Positions 21,610 to 30,972 of a stretch of 64,000 nucleotides of DNA are shown here, piece by piece. The DNA comes from Paenibacillus agricola. Its GTDB lineage: Bacteria; Bacillota; Bacilli; Paenibacillales; NBRC-103111. A program made the translations under genes and the position numbers. The notes beneath the pieces were generated by a model. It was not told the DNA's origin. It made no database searches and was given only the letters and a program-made list of their open reading frames with translations. Within the stretch, counting starts at the first letter, position 1, and every line of letters begins with the position of its first letter. The stretch covers positions 1 to 64,000 of the forward strand of contig NZ_JAAOIW010000017.1 in assembly GCF_011440305.1 (NCBI RefSeq). The letters run 5' to 3'.

Positions 21610-23949
21610 TTGGGGAGTTATCCATTCAAACTGCTATTTCAAAGGAATAAATTATTTGCCAAAATTCTGATGTACTTTCTATCCTTATTGATTCCTATTA
21701 TGATTATAGGCTTGATCGTGTATGTCAATGTAGACCAAGTAGTCAAGAGAGATGTCTCACAAAAGCTGACGGATAATTTGAAGTTTTCCTCACAGACGGT
21801 CGATATTTATTTGCGTATGGCGCAATCAACCAATAATAGTTTATTTTCAAGCCCGATTATTGAGCAAAATGTAAAGCCTTTTGGACAGCTTACCAATGAA
21901 GAAAAGGTAAACTTGCAATTAATTGTAAGAGCGCTTGCCGGAAACCGAAATACGAGCAGCTCTTTCATCGATCATATATTTATGTATACGGATGCGATCA
22001 AGGTTTATACAAGCCAGGAAATGGCGGATTTTGATTTGTTTTTCGACAAGTTTTATCGGATGGACAGCTACAGCAAAGACTTTTGGAAGCAGAAGCTACA
22101 ATCGACCCAGCTATTTGAATTGCTTTTGCCTACTAAAGTACATAGCTACATAGATAGCGATATTACCCGCTTGGTGATTCCGAGTGTTTCTACGCAATTC
22201 GTCAACGGCAATCTAGTGACGATGGTAACGAGCCTTTCGCTTCCAGCGATTGCAGCTTCCCTGCAAAATAATGCGATTTTCTCGTCCTCCAAATATCTCA
22301 TTTTAAATAAAAACCATCAGGTTATTCTAAACGATAGCGGTTACACAGAGCCGACGCTGCAGCAATTAAGCCAGCAGATGCAGGAAGCTGTCTCCACGTT
22401 ATTTATGGAAGTAGCTGGGCAGGAATCCTTGGTCGTCCATGTTCATTCTGATGCATTTGGCTGGGACTACTATTCGATTACGCCAACCGAAGCCTTCGGC
22501 AAAGAGCCTGACAGCATTCTTAGCCTTGTATTCTGGATTTGTATCACCTTAATGATAATCGGAGTTTGCTTCTCCTTCATCTTCAGCATCAATCTGTACA
22601 ATCCGATCAAAAATATTAGAAATATTCTCGTCCAGAGTGAACAGGAAATGAATTTTACGAATGAAATTAGAAGCAATGACGAGATGCAGGTCATCGGCAG
22701 CCGGATTGACCAATTAATCCAGCAAAATCGGGATGCCGTCCTGAAGGTCAACCAATATTCCAATGGCATGCTTGACCAATTTTTTGCAGGTTTGTTCCGC
22801 GGACAGCCCTGGGCACAGCAGGAATCATTAAGCCAGATTCTTGATGATATCGGGTTTCAAGCTGATAGCTATTTATGCTGCTGCTTTATGTTCCAATATA
22901 AGGAGCGGTTTTTCCGCGATATTGGGGAGGAGGATAGGCTGTTGATCCAAGGGAAGATGAAAAAGGTGCTATGGGGGATCATGGAGCAGCATGTCCATTG
23001 CTATTTGATGGAATATGAGCAAAATTTTTATGTGAGTATTATTAACCTGAAGCAAGGCGAGGACAACGAACGGCGAGAGTTGGCTCTGGCTTTGGAGCAA
23101 ATTAAGCTAACCTTCGAATACGATATGATTTATTGCGAATTAATTATCGGGTTGGGCAAAACCTACACGCAGGTGGGTGATATTGCCAAATCGTATAGCG
23201 ATGCGATAACGGCTATGGACCAGAGCAAGGATTCTTCGGATATGGCCATTGCGGATGCGGTGGGACTGACCATCGAGCAGAACTATTATTATTCATTTTT
23301 GGATGAGAAAAAAATCGTGAACGGTTTGAAAGCGGGCAATGTAGAGGTATTGGAAACTGAGGTGGAAAGCTTGATTCAAGCGAACAAAAGCCGTGGTGTG
23401 TCTTATTCTTACCTTGGTGCCTTACTTGTTGAATTATGGAATACCGGTATCCGTTACACAAATGAGCGGCAGCTGGACATTCATATTTTACTTACTGAAG
23501 AAGAGTATGCAGTGCTGGCCAATAAAAATATAACGCCCAATGAGTTCAATGACAGGGTGCGGCTGCTCATACATTTCTATGAGCGGATCGTGGCTGAAAC
23601 GGCGACAAAAGGCGAACGCCGAACCGGAACCGTGATCTCGTTCATTACCTCCTACATTGAAAGCAATTATGAGAAGGATATTTATTTGGAAAATATTGCA
23701 AATGAGATTGGCCTGTCAGCAAAGTATGTATCCCGGATGTTTAAGGAAACAACAGGGACGAGCATCACGGATTATATAAGCTTGATTCGGATGGCAAAGG
23801 CTAAAGAGCTGCTGACGGAAACTGATTTAAAAATTAACGAAATCGCAGACCGAATCGGGATGAATAGCAGGACGACCTTCTTAAGAATGTTTAAAAAGCA
23901 TGAAGGTATCTCGCCAATCGATTATCGTAACATTAACACGAGACAATAA
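21610..23949 (+). CDS. Membrane-anchored AraC-family regulator (YesS type)
   Basis: A 779-residue one-component membrane regulator. A transmembrane segment lies at about 18-40 (ILMYFLSLLIPIMIIGLIVY), an extracytoplasmic sensor domain extends to about 300, and a second segment lies near 303-328 (FWICITLMIIGVCFSFIF). The last 100 residues are the AraC DNA-binding domain (IYLENIANEIGLSAKYVSRM, IADRIGMNSRTTFLRMFKKH). The start is TTG at 21610 behind GGGGGC. It stands directly before the importer genes at 24144-27689, which it most likely activates when extracellular substrate or the binding protein is sensed. A 244-base gap before it holds a hairpin around 21440-21480 but no T-run. Confidence 0.9.
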   Translation: MGSYPFKLLFQRNKLFAKILMYFLSLLIPIMIIGLIVYVNVDQVVKRDVSQKLTDNLKFSSQTVDIYLRMAQSTNNSLFSSPIIEQNVKPFGQLTNEEKVNLQLIVRALAGNRNTSSSFIDHIFMYTDAIKVYTSQEMADFDLFFDKFYRMDSYSKDFWKQKLQSTQLFELLLPTKVHSYIDSDITRLVIPSVSTQFVNGNLVTMVTSLSLPAIAASLQNNAIFSSSKYLILNKNHQVILNDSGYTEPTLQQLSQQMQEAVSTLFMEVAGQESLVVHVHSDAFGWDYYSITPTEAFGKEPDSILSLVFWICITLMIIGVCFSFIFSINLYNPIKNIRNILVQSEQEMNFTNEIRSNDEMQVIGSRIDQLIQQNRDAVLKVNQYSNGMLDQFFAGLFRGQPWAQQESLSQILDDIGFQADSYLCCCFMFQYKERFFRDIGEEDRLLIQGKMKKVLWGIMEQHVHCYLMEYEQNFYVSIINLKQGEDNERRELALALEQIKLTFEYDMIYCELIIGLGKTYTQVGDIAKSYSDAITAMDQSKDSSDMAIADAVGLTIEQNYYYSFLDEKKIVNGLKAGNVEVLETEVESLIQANKSRGVSYSYLGALLVELWNTGIRYTNERQLDIHILLTEEEYAVLANKNITPNEFNDRVRLLIHFYERIVAETATKGERRTGTVISFITSYIESNYEKDIYLENIANEIGLSAKYVSRMFKETTGTSITDYISLIRMAKAKELLTETDLKINEIADRIGMNSRTTFLRMFKKHEGISPIDYRNINTRQ

Positions 23950-24143
23950 AAGTTTACCAGCGAAGCTTATTCACCCGTCGGTTAAAATCGACCTTTTGCA
24001 TCAAGGTGGAATAACGTATCGCAGAGGATACAGGTGGAATTACGCATCATCGTACTCTGTATCGGTTCTATTCAAGACGATTATCGCCATTTACACTATA
24101 GGAGTGAGCAGGACATCACATTTTCCAAGGAGGAGAACAAGAA

Positions 24144-25736
24144 ATGAATAAAAAGGGGTATCTGGCAGCAGGCTGCTCGGTCGCTGTATTAGGTGGCTTA
24201 TTGGCAGGTTGCGCAGGGGAAACGAAGTCTACAGGCAGCGGCACCAAGGCTGCAGAGGATTCAAAACAACCAGTAGCAGTAACATGGATGAGATATGAGC
24301 ACCCAAGCCAACCGCTAGTCGCCAATTCGAACTTCGTTAAAGAAAGCCTGAAAAGAAAAAATATAAAGTTGGAAATTCAAAGCACACCACAAAGCAATTA
24401 TGATGATAAAAAGAAAACGTTAATCGCCACCAATACATTACCCGATGTCACGCTTGTGAAGCAGGATGATATCTCTAACTTTGCAGATACGGGTGTATTT
24501 CTGGATTTGACCCCATATTTGGATAAAATGCCTAATTTCAAAAAGGTTATGGCCGAATACCCGGAAATTAATAAAAACAAAATAGATGGCAAGCTCTATG
24601 GCTTTCCTCTTACGCAAAAAGTAGGGGCCTCCCAATCGGGGCAGGTTCCAGTCATTCGGATCGATTTACTCAAAAAATTAAATCTGCAAACACCTACTAC
24701 CTACGAGGAATTGTACCAGGTATTTAAAAAGCTGAAGGAAGCTTATCCCGAAACCTTCCCGTTCACAAGCCGAGCGGCTAACGGTCTGACAGGTACGGAA
24801 AATCTGATTAATCCGATTGCTTTTGGTATGGGCAGTGGATACACAAACGTAAGTGGAGCCAAAATTTATTACGACCCAGCATTGAAGCAATATAAATTCG
24901 GTCCAGCTATGCCGCAATTCAAAGACGCGATTACCTATTTGCATAAGCTGCATAAAGAGAAATTGCTGGATCCCGATTATACAACCGCAACCTCGCAAAT
25001 TTGGCAGGAGAAGCTAAGCTCGGGTAAGTCCTTGTATTATATGGATAATACCGGCTTCGGCGTTACTTTTAACGTTGCGTTACAGAAGCAGAATCCAGAA
25101 GCTAAATTCGACCTGATTCCTACCCTTGCTAGCGATAAGGGCGTTAAGCGTGGGCTGCTGTATCAACTGGATCATTTATCTGAATCCTATGCCATCAGTG
25201 CAAATACTAAAAATGCTGACAAAATCATTGAATATATCGATTGGATATACTCAGATGAAGGTACGAAATTGAGTTCATGGGGCCTTGAGAATGAGCATTA
25301 CACGTTGGTAGATGGGAAGCCCGTTCAAAAAGCAGAGTTTGCTGACAAATTTAAGGATAAAACTGATAAAATGGCTGCTTTTAAATCAGAGCTTGGTATT
25401 GGCTACCTAGGGTTCGCCTTACAAGCGGACGATAGTATCGATCTTCCAAACCAAGATAAAGCCATGACGGAGTGGACCAATAAAAACCTGGCTTCTATTA
25501 AAGATGGCTCTGGTTTTAGAATGGCTTATGATCCTGCCTTTACTAAAGAAGAGCGTGAAAAATTAAAGCAATTAAGAACCCAGCTGGATGCGTATTTAAC
25601 ACAAATGATGGACAAATTCATTATGACGGATGGCGCTTTAGACAAGGAATGGGATGCGTTCATCCAGCAGTGTAAGGAAAAAGGCTCCGAGGAAATTGAG
25701 AAAATCTACAATACGGCATTAGCCAGAGCTAAGTAA
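24144..25736 (+). CDS. Extracellular solute-binding lipoprotein, sugar ABC importer
   Basis: A 530-residue substrate-binding lipoprotein. The signal peptide (MNKKGYLAAGCSVAVLGG) ends in lipobox LLAGC and is followed by a short Gly/Ser linker. The remainder matches the LplA/YtcQ-type large binding proteins, with WMRYEHPSQ near the start and EYIDWIYSDEGTKLSSWG near residue 370. AAGGAGGAG precedes the ATG. It begins the transport segment of the mannoside cluster; two permeases follow. I infer that it captures a mannose-containing oligosaccharide, from the two GH38 genes in the cluster only. Confidence 0.93.
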   Translation: MNKKGYLAAGCSVAVLGGLLAGCAGETKSTGSGTKAAEDSKQPVAVTWMRYEHPSQPLVANSNFVKESLKRKNIKLEIQSTPQSNYDDKKKTLIATNTLPDVTLVKQDDISNFADTGVFLDLTPYLDKMPNFKKVMAEYPEINKNKIDGKLYGFPLTQKVGASQSGQVPVIRIDLLKKLNLQTPTTYEELYQVFKKLKEAYPETFPFTSRAANGLTGTENLINPIAFGMGSGYTNVSGAKIYYDPALKQYKFGPAMPQFKDAITYLHKLHKEKLLDPDYTTATSQIWQEKLSSGKSLYYMDNTGFGVTFNVALQKQNPEAKFDLIPTLASDKGVKRGLLYQLDHLSESYAISANTKNADKIIEYIDWIYSDEGTKLSSWGLENEHYTLVDGKPVQKAEFADKFKDKTDKMAAFKSELGIGYLGFALQADDSIDLPNQDKAMTEWTNKNLASIKDGSGFRMAYDPAFTKEEREKLKQLRTQLDAYLTQMMDKFIMTDGALDKEWDAFIQQCKEKGSEEIEKIYNTALARAK

Positions 25737-25768
25737 AAGGTACAGCAAGAGAAATAAAGAACGAAAAA

Positions 25769-26800
25769 GTGGGAAACCGTGTCTGGTCTGTTGACAGAGG
25801 CGGCTCCCTCTATTTTCGCACAAAGGAGTGGATTCCCATATCGACTGTTGTAGGCAGCCCTTCCGTGTCCTCTAAACCACCACGAAGCCAAACAAGATGG
25901 ACAGCCATTCGCAAAAAGCTGCAAAAAAGCAAATATTTATATGCGATGTTTGTGCTTCCTTTTATTTATTTTATGATTTTTCATTATGCACCGATGGTTG
26001 GCAATGTCATGGCTTTTCAAGAGTATTCGATCATGAAAGGCGTGTTTAACAGTCCTTGGGCGGGGCTGAAATATTTCAAGCAGTTTTTGTATGAGCCTTA
26101 TTTCTGGAAGGTGCTGCGCAATACCTTAATGCTCAATTTATATGCGCTGCTTTTTTATTTTCCGGCTCCAATTATTTTTGCGATTTTGGTCAATGAGCTA
26201 AGAAGCATAGCTTTCAAGCGTACGATCCAAACGGTAACGTACATCCCACATTTTTTGTCCACGGTGGTGGTTGCTGGGATGATTGTCAATTTTATTTCGA
26301 TCTCCGGTCTTATTAATCAAATCATTACCTACTTTGGGGGAGAAGCCCAGACGTTCATGGCATTGCCTGAATGGTTCCGTACGATTTATATCAGCTCGGA
26401 AATTTGGCAGGGGATGGGCTGGGGCTCGATTATATATTTGGCTGCGTTGGCTTCGATTGATCCTGGACTCTATGAAGCAGCAACGATTGACGGGGCGAAC
26501 AGGTGGCACAAAATTCGGCATATTACGTTGCCCGGCATTGCTACGGTGACTACGATTATGCTGTTGTTAACCATTGGGCATATGCTGTCTGTAGGTTTTG
26601 AGAAAATTATTTTGCTATATAGCGGGCCGACATACGAAACTGCAGATGTATTACAAACCTATGTGTATCGCCGTGGACTTATTGATGCTGATTTCAGCTT
26701 TGCTGCAGCTGTAGGTATTTTTCAATCCGTGATCTCGCTGATTTTAATCGTTGCAGCGAATCAGGCTGCCAAGAAGATCCAAGGCGCTAGTTTATTCTAA
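25769..26800 (+). CDS. Sugar ABC transporter permease (LplB type), start uncertain
   Basis: A permease of the LplB/MalF class, with MFVLPFIYFMIFHYAPMVGN at the first membrane segment and the coupling loop PGLYEAATIDGANRWHKIRH. The conserved core starts only about 45 codons into the listed frame. The listed GTG at 25769 has no ribosome binding site. A good site, AAAGGAG at 25822-25828, instead sits nine bases before an ATA codon at 25838, in frame. A later GTG around 25865 is also possible. The first 23 residues of the listed product look unlike protein (MGNRVWSVDRGGSLY), so the true product is probably about 320 residues. Partner permease follows 16 bases after the stop. Confidence 0.9.
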   Translation: MGNRVWSVDRGGSLYFRTKEWIPISTVVGSPSVSSKPPRSQTRWTAIRKKLQKSKYLYAMFVLPFIYFMIFHYAPMVGNVMAFQEYSIMKGVFNSPWAGLKYFKQFLYEPYFWKVLRNTLMLNLYALLFYFPAPIIFAILVNELRSIAFKRTIQTVTYIPHFLSTVVVAGMIVNFISISGLINQIITYFGGEAQTFMALPEWFRTIYISSEIWQGMGWGSIIYLAALASIDPGLYEAATIDGANRWHKIRHITLPGIATVTTIMLLLTIGHMLSVGFEKIILLYSGPTYETADVLQTYVYRRGLIDADFSFAAAVGIFQSVISLILIVAANQAAKKIQGASLF

Positions 26801-26816
26801 GGAGGACAAATCCGGG

Positions 26817-27689
26817 ATGAGATTGAACAAGATTAGTCCCTTTGACATTGTAAATGTAATACTCATGCTGCTTTTGATCGTTGTTACGATCTATCCCTTA
26901 TATTATATGGCTATTGTGTCCGTAAGCTCAGGCATAGCCGTACAAAGAGGCGAAGTTTTCCTGTTCCCTATCGAGTTTTCTTTAAAGGCTTATTCCATTG
27001 TATTTGATGATCCGGCAATTATCCGTTCTTACATGAACACCTTGCTGTATACCTCGCTTGGGGTCGTTGTTAATTTGTTTATGACGATGTTATGCGCGTA
27101 TCCGCTCTCGAAAAGATATTTGTACGGCAGGTCGCTATTTGCTTTTTTTGTTGTATTTACGATGTTTTTCGATGGCGGTTTAATTCCGAGGTATACCGTT
27201 ATCCATTCGCTAGGGATGGTTAACACGATCTGGGCGTTACTGATCCCGACAGCGATCAATGTGTTTAACATGATTTTGATGCGGACGTTTTTTGAGGAAA
27301 TACCCGATGCTCTCTACGAGTCGGCTACTGTCGATGGTGCAGGGGAAGGAACGATTTTGTGGAAAATCGTGCTGCCTTTATCGCTGCCGGTTATGGCGAC
27401 GATGTTCATCTTTTATGCGGTGGCGCATTGGAATAGCTTCTTCCCTGCGATGATATATTTGAATGATAAGGATTTATATCCGCTGCAAATTCTAGTACGT
27501 AACATCGTGATTCAAGGCGAGCTATCCTCGCAAACAACAGAAACGGGCTCAGCCGAAGGTATTACCATGATGGCGCAAAATGTTAAGTATGCGGTCGTGT
27601 TTGTTGTTATTTTACCTATCTTACTCATTTACCCATTCGTGCAAAAATATTTTATCCAAGGCGCTATGTTGGGCGCGGTGAAGGGCTAG
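26817..27689 (+). CDS. Sugar ABC transporter permease (LplC type)
   Basis: A 290-residue LplC/MalG-like permease. It has the usual opening with FDIVNVILMLLLIVVTIYP, the coupling loop DALYESATVDGAGEGTILWK, and the family end KYFIQGAMLGAVKG. AAGGAGG at 26798-26805 precedes the ATG at 26817, which removes 22 residues from the longest reading; those residues overlap the upstream permease in another frame. With the genes at 24144 and 25769 it completes a CUT1 importer; the ATPase is not encoded here. Confidence 0.93.
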   Translation: MRLNKISPFDIVNVILMLLLIVVTIYPLYYMAIVSVSSGIAVQRGEVFLFPIEFSLKAYSIVFDDPAIIRSYMNTLLYTSLGVVVNLFMTMLCAYPLSKRYLYGRSLFAFFVVFTMFFDGGLIPRYTVIHSLGMVNTIWALLIPTAINVFNMILMRTFFEEIPDALYESATVDGAGEGTILWKIVLPLSLPVMATMFIFYAVAHWNSFFPAMIYLNDKDLYPLQILVRNIVIQGELSSQTTETGSAEGITMMAQNVKYAVVFVVILPILLIYPFVQKYFIQGAMLGAVKG

Positions 27690-27749
27690 TCAGCGTATCC
27701 AACGAGTTGCTTGGGTTGAGTGTGCAAACAATTAAAAGGAGCAGTGGAC

Positions 27750-30305
27750 ATGACCGGAAATGAAAATACGAAGGTTCACCTAATAGGCAACGCCCATTTA
27801 GACCCCGTTTGGTTATGGCAGTGGCAGGAGGGTTATGCGGAGATCAAAGCAACGTTCCGCTCTGCATTGGACCGCTTGAATGAATTTCCTGAATTTGTGT
27901 TTACATGCGCTTGCGCAGCCTATTACCAATGGGTGGAGGAAAATGCGCCTGAGATGTTCGCGGAAATTCATGACCGCGTTACCGAAGGCCGCTGGGTAAT
28001 AACGGGCGGCTGGTGGATCCAGCCGGACTGCAATCTGCCGTCAGGCGAATCGTTTGCCCGCCATGGTTTGTATGGACAGCGTTATTTTCTGGAGAAGTTC
28101 GGGATTATGGCTAGTGTTGGCTATAACGTCGATTCATTTGGCCATCACGGGATGATGCCACAAATTCTCAAGCAAAGCGGGATGGACTATTATCTGTTTA
28201 TGCGTCCAGAAGCGCATGAGAAAAATCTGGAAAATGATTTATTTTGGTGGGATTCCGAGGATGGCAGCCGTGTCATGACATTCCGTCTGTCAGACAGCTA
28301 CGCTAACTTTACGAAGCATGGCAAGGATGCCAAAATTCTTAAGCATAAGCAGCTTGCCGAAGAAAAAGGACATGATTATATGTCGTTCTACGGAGTGGGT
28401 AACCATGGTGGTGGACCCACGGTAGCTAATCTGCAGCTAATTGATGAGATACGTGAAGAGCATGGCCGGGACCGCATTATTCTTAGCTCGCCAAATCAAT
28501 TTTTCGCAGATATGGTCGAAGCCAATCCGACAATTCCGGTCGTTAAGGACGAAATGCAGCGTCATGCCGTTGGTTGTTATTCTGCCCATTCAGAATCAAA
28601 GGCGAACAACCGCCGTGCTGAGCACCGTCTGTTAAGTGCAGAGAAATTCTCCTCATTTGCCCATATGACGCTGGGGCTTCCTTATCCGAAAGCAGCGCTA
28701 AACCTAGCTTGGGAAAACGTCATGTTTAACCAATTCCACGATATTATGGGCGGCTGCAGCATTAAAGAGGCGTTCGATGACGTAAGGGAATTCCACGGTG
28801 AAGCGTTAGCGATAGGAGCCAGGACCTTAAACGCAGCGATGCAAAAAATGTCATGGGCGATCGATACGATGAAGCCTGAGGTGAAATCGCTGAGCAAGGA
28901 TAAGGATTGGCAAACCTGGGAGCAGGATGATTTGGGCGCGCCCATTGTCGTGTTTAATCCCTTGTCTTGGGAAGTGGAAGCGCTAGTTAAGGTAAACAAA
29001 AAGCTGAAGAGCGTTACTGATGAAACCGGAGCGCCCGTAGCGATCCAAACCGTACGTGCCTCACGGACGAACGGGAAGGAAGACAAATGGGATTCCTTGA
29101 TCACTGTTCGTGTCCCAGCATTTGGCTACCGTGTTTACTGGACCTACCGAGATAAAGAAATAGCAGCAGAAGCATTGGCTGGTGAAGTCCGTGTGGATGG
29201 CAATACACTGGAAAATGCGTTCGTTCGAGTTGAGCTGGAAGCCCACACGGGATACATTCAGAGCATCTTCGATAAGCAGACGAATAGCGAGCTATTAAAT
29301 GGCAAAGGCGCCGTACCGATTGTGATCGATGAGTTTCACAGCGACACCTGGGGGCACGGGCTGAAGCAATACCGTGATGAAATTGCTCGCTTCAGCGATG
29401 CGAGGATTCAAGTGCTGGAAGAAGGATCGCTGCGTTCGACATTGCGCGTGACCAGCCGATACAATGGCTCGGTGTTGCGCCAGGATATAAGCCTGGGGCA
29501 TTTGTCAGGCGACCTGCAGGTTCGTGTGCAGCTAGATTGGAGAGAGAAGCATAAGATGCTGAAGCTCGCTTTTCCCATCCGTGTGGAGCAGCCGGAGTCC
29601 GTATCGGAAATCCCTTATGGCTATATCGAACGCGCTACCGATGGAAACGAAGTGCCTGGGCAGCAATGGGTGGATGTATCGGGTAAGGTGCCTCGTGAAG
29701 CAGAGGAGATAAAAGAAGCTGATGGAGCTGTTGAGGCAAGTGGAGTGGCGGATGATGCTGAACAGCAAGTTAGAGGGATGGCGCTATTGAATGATGCGAA
29801 ATATGCCTATGATGTGTTGGGCAGCGAAATTAGAATGACCGTTGTGCGCAGCCCGATTTTCGCTGACCATTTTGGTGAGCGTGATGAGCAGGTTGAATTT
29901 ATGGATCAAGGTGTGCAGGAATTCACCTACACCCTCACCCCGCATGCTGGCGACTGGAAGCAGGGTCGATTAGTCCAAAAAGCGAATGAGCTGAACGTAC
30001 CACCTTTGCTGATGTGGGAAACGTACCATGAGGGACAGCTGCCGCAATATTTTCAAGGCATCGAGGTTTCCGCGGAGTCGGTAGTGGCAACAGCCTTCAA
30101 ACGGGCTGAGGATGGTGACGGCTGGATTGTCCGCTGCTACGAAACCTTGGGTCAGGAAACGGAAGTCGCCATTAAGCTGCCAGTGCTGAAGCGAGAATGG
30201 AAAGCAACCTTTGGCAAATGTGAAATCAAAACCTTCTGGATTCCTGATGATTCGAGCCTGGATATTGCAGAAGTCAATTTTATTGAGCTGCACCAAGTAG
30301 TCTAA
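27750..30305 (+). CDS. GH38 alpha-mannosidase (short form)
   Basis: An 851-residue intracellular glycoside hydrolase of family 38, distinct from the longer one at 16941. Its catalytic domain starts at the N terminus: NAHLDPVWLW puts zinc ligands at H16 and D18, and YNVDSFGHHG puts the likely nucleophile at D128. The mid-region has MFNQFHDIMGGCSIKEAFDD, and the C-terminal part is beta-rich with ALLNDAKYAYDVLG. A charged low-complexity insertion (EEIKEADGAVEASG) lies near residue 660. The ATG at 27750 is preferred because AAAAGGAG lies eight bases upstream. Two GH38 enzymes with different N termini in one cluster suggest two linkages or a stepwise trimming order. Confidence 0.94.
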   Translation: MTGNENTKVHLIGNAHLDPVWLWQWQEGYAEIKATFRSALDRLNEFPEFVFTCACAAYYQWVEENAPEMFAEIHDRVTEGRWVITGGWWIQPDCNLPSGESFARHGLYGQRYFLEKFGIMASVGYNVDSFGHHGMMPQILKQSGMDYYLFMRPEAHEKNLENDLFWWDSEDGSRVMTFRLSDSYANFTKHGKDAKILKHKQLAEEKGHDYMSFYGVGNHGGGPTVANLQLIDEIREEHGRDRIILSSPNQFFADMVEANPTIPVVKDEMQRHAVGCYSAHSESKANNRRAEHRLLSAEKFSSFAHMTLGLPYPKAALNLAWENVMFNQFHDIMGGCSIKEAFDDVREFHGEALAIGARTLNAAMQKMSWAIDTMKPEVKSLSKDKDWQTWEQDDLGAPIVVFNPLSWEVEALVKVNKKLKSVTDETGAPVAIQTVRASRTNGKEDKWDSLITVRVPAFGYRVYWTYRDKEIAAEALAGEVRVDGNTLENAFVRVELEAHTGYIQSIFDKQTNSELLNGKGAVPIVIDEFHSDTWGHGLKQYRDEIARFSDARIQVLEEGSLRSTLRVTSRYNGSVLRQDISLGHLSGDLQVRVQLDWREKHKMLKLAFPIRVEQPESVSEIPYGYIERATDGNEVPGQQWVDVSGKVPREAEEIKEADGAVEASGVADDAEQQVRGMALLNDAKYAYDVLGSEIRMTVVRSPIFADHFGERDEQVEFMDQGVQEFTYTLTPHAGDWKQGRLVQKANELNVPPLLMWETYHEGQLPQYFQGIEVSAESVVATAFKRAEDGDGWIVRCYETLGQETEVAIKLPVLKREWKATFGKCEIKTFWIPDDSSLDIAEVNFIELHQVV

Positions 30306-30336
30306 GCTTACAATATAAAACGAAAGGAGCTTGTCG

Positions 30337-30972
30337 ATGAACGTTACACTTGCAGAAATGTGCAACAAATACCCTGAGCTTGACGTATGCTTACCTGATT
30401 TGGAAAAAGCTTTTGCCCTATTGAAGCAAACCTATCGGGGAGGTGGCAAGCTATTGCTATGCGGCAATGGGGGCAGCGCCTCGGATAGTGAGCATATTGT
30501 CGGTGAATTAATGAAGGGCTTTCGCTCCAAACGGGTATTATCTGAGGCAGCCGAAAGTGCTTTCCTAGCTCAATTCCCGGAGGATGGCGATTTTCTAGCT
30601 GCTCATTTGCAAGGGGCATTGCCTGCGATTTCTTTGGTCAGCCATTCCGCACTCATTACGGCTTTTGCCAACGATGTGTCGGCGGAAATGATTTTTGCCC
30701 AGCAGGTGTACGGTTATGGCAAGCCCGGCGATACACTGCTCGGGCTTAGCACCTCCGGCAATTCGGCCAATGTGAAACGGGCCATGCAGGTTGCCAAGGT
30801 GCAGGGCCTTCATACGATCGGCCTTACAGGGAGGCATGGGGGGCAAATGTCCGAGCTATGCGATGTGACGATCCGGGTGCCATGGGATCTGACTCCGGAC
30901 ATTCAAGAACGCCACCTGCCCATCTACCATGCCTTATGCATTATGCTGGAGGAGGAATTTTTCCCATCATGA
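30337..30972 (+). CDS. SIS-domain phosphosugar isomerase, GmhA-like
   Basis: A 211-residue sugar isomerase of the SIS fold. It carries LLCGNGGSASDSEHIVGEL, STSGNSANV and DIQERHLPIYHALC. The Glu of HIVGEL and the His of QERH match the catalytic pair known for GmhA (sedoheptulose-7-phosphate isomerase). Compared with proteobacterial GmhA it has an insertion after the first motif (about residues 60-95) with ALPAISLVSHSAL. AAAGGAG precedes the ATG at 30337. The ROK kinase gene overlaps its stop codon by ATGA, so the two are translationally coupled. It could equally act on another aldose-ketose phosphate pair. Confidence 0.87.
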   Translation: MNVTLAEMCNKYPELDVCLPDLEKAFALLKQTYRGGGKLLLCGNGGSASDSEHIVGELMKGFRSKRVLSEAAESAFLAQFPEDGDFLAAHLQGALPAISLVSHSALITAFANDVSAEMIFAQQVYGYGKPGDTLLGLSTSGNSANVKRAMQVAKVQGLHTIGLTGRHGGQMSELCDVTIRVPWDLTPDIQERHLPIYHALCIMLEEEFFPS

